DNA of 5,807 nt from Anaerolineae bacterium. GTDB taxonomy: Bacteria > Chloroflexota > Anaerolineae > Anaerolineales > Villigracilaceae. Every line of letters starts with the position of its first letter. Position 1 is the stretch's first letter. The position numbers were made by a program, and so were the translations under genes. The notes under the pieces were generated by a model. It searched no databases. It had not been told where the DNA came from and saw nothing but the letters and a program-made list of their open reading frames with translations. The stretch covers positions 1,646-7,452 of the forward strand of contig PLNY01000351.1 in assembly GCA_003141915.1 (NCBI GenBank), in the 5' to 3' direction. This document shows positions 1 through 5,399 of the stretch, one piece after another.

Positions 1-586
1 TTATCTAAGCGGCTCACTCCCTTTTTCGATCTGGATCACGCGCCTCGTCAAAGGAGTGGACATACGTGACACGGGGTCGGGCCACGCCACGACGACCAAT
101 ACGATTCGCGAAGCTGGATTGGGGCCGGGCGCGCTGGTCTTTATCCTTGACTTCGCCAAAGGTTTCATTCCGATCTGGCTGGCGTTTCATTATGGTTCGG
201 GACCACAGAACCATTATGGTTCTTCCGTTTGGATTGTGCCCATCACTGCCGCGTGTGTTGTGATCGGGCATTGCTGGCCGGTCTTTGCGCAATTTCGCGG
301 CGGCATGGGATTAGCTTGCGCGGGCGGCGGATTATTAGCAGTAAGTCCGTTGTCTTTTCTTATATCGATCGCAATATTAATTGCGCTGGTTTTGATCCTT
401 CGTCATCCCGCGCGCGCCAGTGTCTTGACCGGTGTCGTCGCCGCACCCGCGCTATGGTTTTTTGGTCTGCACGGAGTCGAGTTTTGGATCGCGGTTGCAG
501 CGGGAATCGTGATCGCATGCCGTTTTCTGATAGACTGGAATCGGAAGTACCACGAACTCTGGCTCGACCGCAAGAAACCTGAATAA
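1..586 (+). CDS. PlsY-like glycerol-3-phosphate acyltransferase family protein, 5' partial
   Basis: Members of this family are small inner-membrane enzymes that move an acyl group from acyl-phosphate to glycerol-3-phosphate, the first step of phospholipid synthesis. The frame is open from base 2 to the TAA at 584-586 (194 residues seen). A GTG at 56 could be taken as the start, but the residues before it (YLSGSLPFSIWITRLVKG) match the usual PlsY N-terminus, so the real start lies left of the window and about 10-15 residues are missing. Family marks, numbered from the first full codon, are GSG at 25-27 followed by T32-N33 and R36, DFAKG at 50-54, and GHxxP at 89-93 leading into FRGGMG at 98-103, all among hydrophobic helices. 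Departures from the family: GSGN is GSGH, the lysine of the GGKG loop is M102, and the C-terminal HxxNIxR motif is absent (WNRKYHEL instead). I am sure of the family but not of the activity; it may be a paralogue with another acyl acceptor. It ends 51 bases before the next gene, on the same strand. Confidence 0.8.
   Translation, partial: YLSGSLPFSIWITRLVKGVDIRDTGSGHATTTNTIREAGLGPGALVFILDFAKGFIPIWLAFHYGSGPQNHYGSSVWIVPITAACVVIGHCWPVFAQFRGGMGLACAGGGLLAVSPLSFLISIAILIALVLILRHPARASVLTGVVAAPALWFFGLHGVEFWIAVAAGIVIACRFLIDWNRKYHELWLDRKKPE
188..222. repeat. short direct and inverted repeat inside the PlsY-like gene
   Basis: CATTATGGTTC occurs at 188-198 and again at 212-222, exactly 24 bases apart, so the reading frame is kept and the residues HYGS appear twice (63-66 and 71-74). 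Between them GAACCAT (208-214) is the reverse complement of both ATGGTTC copies (192-198 and 216-222). The stretch 208-222 is therefore a 15-base palindrome around a central T. It falls in a loop between predicted helices, where extra residues would be tolerated. This is a direct observation; no function is assigned. Confidence 0.7.
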
Positions 587-587
587 A

Positions 588-615
588 TTTTCGAAAAGGT
601 GTATCATTCGATAAT
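588..615 (+). promoter_or_regulatory. possible weak sigma-70-type promoter for the C39/SH3 gene
   Basis: GATAAT at 610-615 differs from the consensus -10 box at one base. TTTTCG at 588-593, 16 bases upstream, is only a half match to a -35 box. The site lies in the 51-base gap between the PlsY-like gene and the ATG at 638 and would give a leader of roughly 15-20 bases that includes the ribosome binding site. This rests on motif resemblance alone, and A/T-rich gaps yield such matches by chance. Confidence 0.25.
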
Positions 616-629
616 CCTACAGAAACAGT

Positions 630-635
630 GAGGAG
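630..635 (+). promoter_or_regulatory. ribosome binding site of the C39/SH3 gene
   Basis: GAGGAG at 630-635 precedes the ATG at 638 with only two bases between, shorter than the usual 5-9. The start is still preferred because the C39-like core motif (QQDPQW) begins ten residues later, leaving no room for a later start. Confidence 0.5.
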
Positions 636-637
636 TT

Positions 638-1867
638 ATGGCCTTCAATCTTGTCCGTTATTCCCAGCAGGACCCACAATGGAAGAACAGCAAAATCGGT
701 CCCGGCCCCGATACGATTGGTTATATCGGCTGCGCATTGACCAGTCTGGCAATGTATGCGAGCAGTTGGGGATTCACTGAAACTCCCGCCACGTTGAATC
801 AAAAATTAACCGCCAATGGCGGCGTCACCTCTGACGAACTTTTAGTGTGGGGCGCCATCAGCCAGCTTTATCCGCAAATCCAAAGCACGGGTCTCACCCT
901 ATGCGCCAACACGGATGCGCCCATTTCACTAATCAACACTTCGCTGATGGTGGGCCAGCCGGTGATCGTTGAAGTGGATTATTCGCCTGACCCTGGCTTA
1001 CAGACTCACTGGGTGCTTCTTTACGCCCAACAGGGCAACGATTATCTGATTCAGGATCCGTGGCCTTTTCCGCCGGAGACAACTCCGGTTACGCTGATGA
1101 CTCGCTTCAATCAGGGACAACCGCTTCAACGCGCGATCAAAGCCGTAGCCTGGTATAAGTGCAGCGCAAGCACACCCACTTCATCCGGGACTTCAAGCGG
1201 CTCCACCACAACCACGCCACCCAATTCATTACCTCCCGCCGTCCAAACGGGTTTATATGTGCAAGTGGTCGCGAGCGTGACTGCCGGTCTTCGATTGCAC
1301 ACTCAACCCTCCGCTGATTCGCCGGCCAACGCCGCCGAAATGCCGGGCGTGCAATTGCAGGTGATCGAAGATAAAACCGGCGCGCTGTCAAAGATCGGAG
1401 TCACCAATCAATGGCTTTACGTGGCTGATCCATCCGGCAATCAGGGATATGTCGCGGCGTGGTACGTGCAACAGGTTCAGGGTTCCGCGTCAGGCTCTAT
1501 TGCCGCGCCCGCTTCCACGTCAACGCCTGCGCCGGTTCCTGCATCCACACCAAGCACGCCGTCGCCTGCATCTACTCCATCCACGCCAACACCGCCCGCT
1601 TCTTCATCACAAGCTCCGGCTTCCCAACCGCAGCGATTGATGCTCAAAGTGGCAGATGCTGTAGGCACAGGCGGATTACGTTTGCGTGCATTTCCCTCGC
1701 TCGCCGGATCATTGGTCGGCATCGAAAAAGCAGGGGCATTCTTAACGGTCATCGAGCCGCCCAATTCAGCGCTCGTCAAAGTTGGGGTTGTGAATCAGTG
1801 GATCAACGTGCGTGACCCGAACGGATTACGCGGTTATGTGATGGCTTCTTATGTATCAGTGGCATAA
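638..1867 (+). CDS. C39-like papain-fold peptidase domain protein with two C-terminal SH3b domains
   Basis: The 409-residue protein has three parts. Residues 1-175 look like a peptidase C39-like (C39_2) domain: the QQDPQW opening at 10-15, candidate nucleophile Cys32 in GCALTS, candidate His124 in THWVLLY, and Asp140 in QDPW, the expected Cys-His-Asp order. Residues 176-204 are a Ser/Thr/Pro linker. Residues 206-280 and 334-409 are two bacterial SH3 domains, each with GLRL near the start and a G(Y)V...YV end, separated by a Pro-rich linker (281-333). Such proteins usually cut peptides or bind cell-wall material outside the cell, yet the N-terminus (MAFNLVRYSQ) has neither a signal peptide nor a membrane helix. 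In this it resembles phage endolysins and other lysis-released proteins. The substrate is unknown, and the fold could also serve as a non-cleaving binding module. The domain calls are firm; the role as a wall-active cysteine peptidase is inferred. Confidence 0.8.
   Translation: MAFNLVRYSQQDPQWKNSKIGPGPDTIGYIGCALTSLAMYASSWGFTETPATLNQKLTANGGVTSDELLVWGAISQLYPQIQSTGLTLCANTDAPISLINTSLMVGQPVIVEVDYSPDPGLQTHWVLLYAQQGNDYLIQDPWPFPPETTPVTLMTRFNQGQPLQRAIKAVAWYKCSASTPTSSGTSSGSTTTTPPNSLPPAVQTGLYVQVVASVTAGLRLHTQPSADSPANAAEMPGVQLQVIEDKTGALSKIGVTNQWLYVADPSGNQGYVAAWYVQQVQGSASGSIAAPASTSTPAPVPASTPSTPSPASTPSTPTPPASSSQAPASQPQRLMLKVADAVGTGGLRLRAFPSLAGSLVGIEKAGAFLTVIEPPNSALVKVGVVNQWINVRDPNGLRGYVMASYVSVA
1538..1591 (+). 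repeat. 27-base tandem repeat, two copies, in the Pro/Ser/Thr linker
   Basis: Copies at 1538-1564 and 1565-1591 encode PASTPSTPS and PASTPSTPT (residues 301-309 and 310-318). The copies differ mostly at third codon positions, so the duplication is not recent. They lengthen the flexible linker between the two SH3b domains, a usual place for copy-number change. Confidence 0.75.
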
Positions 1868-1880
1868 TGGACGAAGCATG

Positions 1881-1910
1881 GCAATCTCATTCTTTCAAGG
1901 AATGGATTGC
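1881..1910 (+). other. bulged hairpin just after the C39/SH3 stop codon
   Basis: GCAATC-T-CATTC (1881-1892) pairs with GAATGGATTGC (1900-1910): eleven base pairs with a single bulged T at 1887 and a seven-base loop (1893-1899). It begins 13 bases after the stop codon. No run of T follows, so it is not a standard intrinsic terminator, though it could stall polymerase or protect the 3' end of the upstream mRNA. It may simply be the core of the surrounding repeat. Confidence 0.6.
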
Positions 1911-1926
1911 TCATCTGCACTCCCTG

Positions 1927-1949
1927 GCACTTGCCCTGGGCGCAAGTGC
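1927..1949 (+). other. second hairpin in the same gap, with an extra copy of the right arm
   Basis: GCACTTGC (1927-1934) and GCAAGTGC (1942-1949) form a perfect eight-base-pair stem around the loop CCTGGGC. GCAAGTG recurs at 1961-1967, so the left arm has two possible partners and could form alternative structures. There is no T tract. A switch-like role is conceivable but unsupported; decay or rearrangement within the repeat is the simpler reading. Confidence 0.55.
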
Positions 1950-1995
1950 GCAGCGCAGGTGCAAGTGTTGTCACTATGCTCCTCACAATGACATT

Positions 1996-2000
1996 TGAGG
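1996..2000 (+). promoter_or_regulatory. ribosome binding site that decides the TTG start of the GT87 gene
   Basis: TGAGG at 1996-2000 lies seven bases before the TTG at 2008, an ideal distance. The first in-frame ATG is at 2038 and has no purine-rich site before it, so TTG is the better start. The site lies just three bases beyond the right end of the proposed repeat. Confidence 0.65.
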
Positions 2001-2007
2001 TTATATT

Positions 2008-3477
2008 TTGAAAAATAAAAATCCCGTTACATTCGCAATGATCTTGTGGAGTGTGCTTACGGTCCTCATTGCCGCAAGCATACTCTTTATTTTTCTGCGA
2101 TGGGGCCAAAAAGGATTTGGGCTTTTCATCGAGCAATGGCCGCTGGAGTACCTGCCGATCACGCTGGCATCGGTGACATTCACCTGGCTGCTGCTTGGCG
2201 CGCTGATCTATCTTCTTTACGCAAAGCGCGTCAACGCAGATAATGGATGGGGTGTTGGCGGCTTCTTTTTGGTCGGCTTTACTTACCTCAATATACTAAG
2301 TGAGCGAATTCATTACGGCGATTACACATATTATTTCGAAGCCGCCGCCGATTTATTGAAACACAAGCCGCTGCCCGATACATATTTATATCCGCCGCTT
2401 TGGGCGACTCTCTTGCAATTCATCGTGCCATTCGGTGAGGATAACTTCCTGCTCATTTTATGGATCGCCAATTTTCTTGCGCTGCTGCTCTTTTATATCC
2501 TGCTTTATCGCGTGCTGAAACATTACGGCTTTTCGACGCGCCTCGCCGCAATTGCCACAACGCTTTTCGTATTGGTCAACACGCCTCTCTTCCGAACCAT
2601 ATTCTACGTTCAAGTCAACATTTATGCGCTTGATCTCGCGTTCCTGAGTCTGCTCCTTTATCCGAAACGATCATTCCTTTCCGCCCTGATGCTGGCGCTG
2701 GCTGTGCATCTCAAAAGTTCGCCGATTGTTCTGGTCCTCGCTTTTCTGCTGGAACTGGACTGGCGCTGGCTCGGATGGTTTGTGTTGAGCTTGATTCTGG
2801 TTGCCATGTTCACGGTGGCGATTGACGGCTTTTATCCATTCATTGACTTCTTGCAAATCGCTCTGAGATTGAGTTCTTCGACTTCACCAACCATAACCAC
2901 CCCAATCGCTTCCATTAAATCTAATTTTCATGAGACCTCGTTTGACTCTTTCTTTCGACCCTTTATTCCGTTCTTACATCTCAACCCAATCTGGGCGCGC
3001 ATCTGGACGTATGCATCCAAAGCGATTCTTTTAGCTGCGTCGCTGTTTGTGATGTTTCAATCTATGCGCCGTGAAATCTTCTTCTCGCCCTCACCTGCCC
3101 CTCTCCCAACGGGAGAAGGAAGGAAGAGTGAGGAAATACGGGGTGTGCGGCTCGCAAATGCTTTGCCGCCGCTTTTTATTCTGATGACGCTGGCCTCGCC
3201 GGTGGTTTGGGAACATCACGGGGTCTTCGTCGCCTTATCGTTCCTGATCTTGATCAAACGTCTCGAGACGCCCGCCGAATGGACAATCTTTGGCTTTGCA
3301 TATTTTCTGGAATTCATCGTGCCAACGTTCGACTTTTTCCCGTGGTCTTACGGACGCTTGCTCGCGCCGCTCATCGTTTTATGGCTGATGTGGAAAGCAG
3401 CCAAAAAGCAAACCCCGTCGCGTTGCTTTACCGCCTTCAACGACTGGCTGAACAATCTGCCTGCGTTCGGAATTTGA
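2008..3477 (+). CDS. GT87 (DUF2029) family polyprenol-phosphate-dependent glycosyltransferase
   Basis: This 489-residue protein is made mostly of hydrophobic helices, as expected for GT-C enzymes of family GT87. These use polyprenol-phosphate sugars, in studied cases mannose or arabinose, on the outer face of the membrane. Family marks are the first-loop segment YGDYTYYFEAA (103-113) with likely catalytic Asp105, LYPPL at 127-131, QVNIYALDL at 202-210 (family form GQxN), and SPVVWEHHGV at 397-406, a typical GT87 signature. The TTG start is supported by a well-spaced TGAGG. An odd hydrophilic stretch at about 361-376 (PSPAPLPTGEGRKSEE) is encoded by a palindromic repeat and is probably an in-frame insertion in a cytoplasmic loop. 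The protein ends 53 bases before the next membrane protein on the same strand, suggesting joint expression. The sugar and acceptor cannot be told from sequence. The family call is firm. Confidence 0.8.
   Translation: MKNKNPVTFAMILWSVLTVLIAASILFIFLRWGQKGFGLFIEQWPLEYLPITLASVTFTWLLLGALIYLLYAKRVNADNGWGVGGFFLVGFTYLNILSERIHYGDYTYYFEAAADLLKHKPLPDTYLYPPLWATLLQFIVPFGEDNFLLILWIANFLALLLFYILLYRVLKHYGFSTRLAAIATTLFVLVNTPLFRTIFYVQVNIYALDLAFLSLLLYPKRSFLSALMLALAVHLKSSPIVLVLAFLLELDWRWLGWFVLSLILVAMFTVAIDGFYPFIDFLQIALRLSSSTSPTITTPIASIKSNFHETSFDSFFRPFIPFLHLNPIWARIWTYASKAILLAASLFVMFQSMRREIFFSPSPAPLPTGEGRKSEEIRGVRLANALPPLFILMTLASPVVWEHHGVFVALSFLILIKRLETPAEWTIFGFAYFLEFIVPTFDFFPWSYGRLLAPLIVLWLMWKAAKKQTPSRCFTAFNDWLNNLPAFGI
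3088..3133. repeat. palindromic repeat element inserted in frame in the GT87 gene
   Basis: TCTCCC (3102-3107) and GGGAGA (3111-3116) form a perfect inner stem around AAC, extended past one mismatch by CC/GG (3099-3100 and 3118-3119). An outer stem pairs CCTCAC (3089-3094) with GTGAGG (3128-3133). Nested CCCTCAC...CCCTCTCCC...GGGAGA...GTGAGG is the pattern of a very common bacterial intergenic repeat, as I recall it. Here it is read as about 16 residues, Pro-rich and then charged, unlike the membrane helices on both sides. Confidence 0.7.
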
Positions 3478-3530
3478 CGGATATTTCAGAAGATGCATCA
3501 ATCTTGCGCCGCTTTATAGCCGATTGCCTG

Positions 3531-5267
3531 ATGAACATAAAGATTCGCGGAAATAATTTACCCCTGCTCTTGCAATTTCTTAAGCTCCATTGGGCGGGGA
3601 TTGTATCCTTTTTGTGTGCCACTACGTTCTTCACACTCTACCTGTCAATATTTCGATTGAGTTATCTGGTGAATGATGACCTCACCATGATCTCTTTGGT
3701 CTCAGGGTATTTGGGGGGCAAGCCTGTCCCGTTCATGGTCTATAGCAACGTAATTTGGGGATTCCTTCTAATTCCACTGTATGCAATCCACAGCAGTCTA
3801 AATTGGGAAATTTGGCTGTTCCTCCTGATTAATTTTCTTTCCGTATGGGCTCTCGTTTATATTGCAGTATCCCGTCCGTTGCCCGCCATTTACAAGATTG
3901 CCGGTGTGTTAGCTATTCTAACCTGCGATGGTTTTTTCCTGCTCAATATTACTTTTACGCTGATCGCTACGTTTGCGGCTCTTGCAGGGTCTTGCTTGAT
4001 TCTTATGACAGCGTATTCCCTAATTCCCATGAAGAGACAGCTATTGGTCTACGGAGGTTTATTAATTCTGATCGGCAGCCTCATCCGCATAGAATCGGTT
4101 TTCCTCGTTTTGCTGGTGATTCTTCCGTCTTCATTGATCATCTATCGCGTTTTTGATATTAAAGTGTCGGCTATTACATTCGGGATCACAATCATCATGA
4201 TCGCTGGCTGTTATGCATTTGACAAAATCTATGTGGGGATGCATCCCGACTGGAACTCCTATTATGCCTATAGCGACGTCAGATCGATGATCTTCGATAC
4301 TCCCAGGGCTCACATTGAAAATATAGGGGATGTTCTCCCTGATGTCGGCTGGACCTGGAATGATTATGAGTTGTTTATGAACTGGTTTTTCCCCGATCAG
4401 AAGGTCTATTCGCTTTCAAAGCTTCAGTATCTGGTGGATCATGTCTCCGATCAAGAGGGCAGTATGTCTGGTGCAATGCTGTCGTATTTCCATTTTCACC
4501 ATATCTTTAACGCTCGTGACGGCTTCCCGTACCTGCTGATCATTACTGCCACATGGCTTCTCGCGCTGGTTCATCAGTCCCTAAGGAGGGCTCTTCCGGC
4601 ATTGGCTGCGCTGTTGGTAAGCTCTTTAATTTTGATCCTTTATCTTGTGTGGAAAGAGAATGTTCCTCTTCATGTTTGGTATTCTTTTCTTGCCACCGTG
4701 GGGATTTTTGGTCTTTGTGTTCTGAATTGGAATATGATCGCGGCTAAATCCCGACATCCCAACCCAGCAAAAAAGGCCCTTTCACGGATCGGCGCATCGG
4801 CCTTCCTTATTATGACTGCGGTTGCCCTTTCGCTTGTCTTGTATTGGGCTTTGATTATAACGAAAGAAAATATTTCGAAGCAATCAGCTTATCAACAAAC
4901 GTTGACCGATTTGGACGTTCTTCAGGCTCAGGGAAAGATTCCATCGAACACCCTGATTATTTCACCCGCTGCCGGCATTCCTATTGAGTGGGCCAATCCC
5001 TTGTTTTTGAATTTACCCAATGTCCACTATTTCCAAATGGAATGGCTCACATTTTCCCCGGTCTATGACGAAGTGCTTCGCAGTTATGGTGTGGAATCTT
5101 TGCCGGCTGGTATTTATCAAAAAAACAATATATATCTGACAACCAAAACGTCCATGATTCCCAGTATTGTTCAGTCCATTAGAGAAAACGAGAGAGTTGA
5201 TGTGCAGCCAGAGCTTATAGATGACAAGACTCTGACGCTGTACCGTTTAATAGAACAGCCAAAATGA
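3531..5267 (+). CDS. polytopic membrane protein of unassigned function, GT-C-like
   Basis: From the ATG at 3531 the protein has 578 residues. A short basic N-terminus precedes helix 1 (about 21-42), followed by an external loop with N48-D49-D50, further helices to about 235, a large soluble section at about 236-330, a second group of helices (about 333-445) and a soluble C-terminal domain (about 446-578). An acidic pair in the first external loop is the usual catalytic mark of GT-C glycosyltransferases. The middle section has a recognisable pattern (DVRSMIFDTPR at 249-259, WTWNDYELFMNWF at 275-287) that I associate with uncharacterised membrane proteins of Gram-positive bacteria and Chloroflexota. 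The start is uncertain: no ribosome binding site precedes it, and the frame is open upstream into the GT87 gene (in-frame ATG 3381, TTG 3504). ATG 3531 is chosen because it avoids that overlap and gives a sensible basic N-terminus. A glycosyltransferase role is inferred from the motif and the GT87 neighbour. Confidence 0.75.
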   Translation: MNIKIRGNNLPLLLQFLKLHWAGIVSFLCATTFFTLYLSIFRLSYLVNDDLTMISLVSGYLGGKPVPFMVYSNVIWGFLLIPLYAIHSSLNWEIWLFLLINFLSVWALVYIAVSRPLPAIYKIAGVLAILTCDGFFLLNITFTLIATFAALAGSCLILMTAYSLIPMKRQLLVYGGLLILIGSLIRIESVFLVLLVILPSSLIIYRVFDIKVSAITFGITIIMIAGCYAFDKIYVGMHPDWNSYYAYSDVRSMIFDTPRAHIENIGDVLPDVGWTWNDYELFMNWFFPDQKVYSLSKLQYLVDHVSDQEGSMSGAMLSYFHFHHIFNARDGFPYLLIITATWLLALVHQSLRRALPALAALLVSSLILILYLVWKENVPLHVWYSFLATVGIFGLCVLNWNMIAAKSRHPNPAKKALSRIGASAFLIMTAVALSLVLYWALIITKENISKQSAYQQTLTDLDVLQAQGKIPSNTLIISPAAGIPIEWANPLFLNLPNVHYFQMEWLTFSPVYDEVLRSYGVESLPAGIYQKNNIYLTTKTSMIPSIVQSIRENERVDVQPELIDDKTLTLYRLIEQPK

Positions 5268-5399
5268 GGGGATTAGGTTCAAACTGCTTATCGTTTTAAA
5301 TTCAAAAATAAAGCATTTCTAAGAAAACGTTGGGGGTACGCAAGCCAAACGATGTAAATCTTGCATCAGATCATTATCCCGTTATAGCAGAGTTTGATT

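Larger units (their letters stand above)
1870..1993. repeat. probable degenerate copy of a dispersed palindromic repeat
   Basis: Nearly the whole gap between the C39/SH3 and GT87 genes looks like a decayed non-coding repeat. The left part reads GACGAAGC, then GCAATCTC (1881-1888). GATTGCT follows at 1905-1911, and the right end GCTCCTCACAATGACA (1978-1993) closely resembles the end of a widespread bacterial intergenic repeat I recall as GCTCCTCGCAATGACA, whose inner part pairs GAAGCAATCTC with GAGATTGCTTC. The middle (1912-1977) does not match my memory of that element and carries its own hairpin. No matching left terminal repeat is seen, so the copy would be truncated where it meets the upstream stop codon. 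Dispersal cannot be shown from one window. Confidence 0.5.

Noticed and set aside
56..586. GTG at 56 as the true start of the PlsY-like gene
   Set aside because: The frame is open to the window edge and the 18 residues before it match the normal PlsY N-terminus, so the gene is cut by the window. The GGAG just before the GTG is probably chance.
1137..1779. Reverse-strand open frames under the C39/SH3 gene
   Set aside because: They lie opposite a gene with clear domains, and their Pro/Gly/Ala- or Arg-rich sequences show no domain or start signal. They are shadows of the Pro/Ser/Thr-rich coding strand.
1968..1995. Promoter for the GT87 gene: TTGTCA at 1968 with GACATT at 1990
   Set aside because: The -35 match is good but the -10 matches only three of six bases and lies in the repeat end; not enough to annotate.
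1867..1998. A 43-codon frame (ATG 1867, TGA 1996-1998) overlapping the C39/SH3 stop codon by one base
   Set aside because: The TAATG overlap suggests coupling, but the peptide (MDEAWQSHSFKEW..., ending in HYAPHNDI) looks like the spurious translation of the dispersed repeat, and the stretch is made of hairpins.
3400..3477. Frameshift joining the GT87 gene to the following frame
   Set aside because: The GT87 frame ends after its last membrane helix with consistent codon use, and the next gene has its own basic N-terminus and first helix. Two separate proteins are the simpler reading.
3207..3530. N-terminal extension of the NDD membrane protein from an in-frame ATG at 3207 or 3381
   Set aside because: It would overlap the GT87 gene, whose own frame shows normal third-position use to its stop. 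The extension is polar and basic with no recognisable domain.
5268..5399. Bidirectional terminator between the convergent genes
   Set aside because: Only weak pairings are seen (CGTTGG 5328-5333 with CCAAACG 5345-5351; GATG 5351-5354 with CATC 5364-5367), none followed by a T run in either direction. I see no gene or clear signal in this gap.
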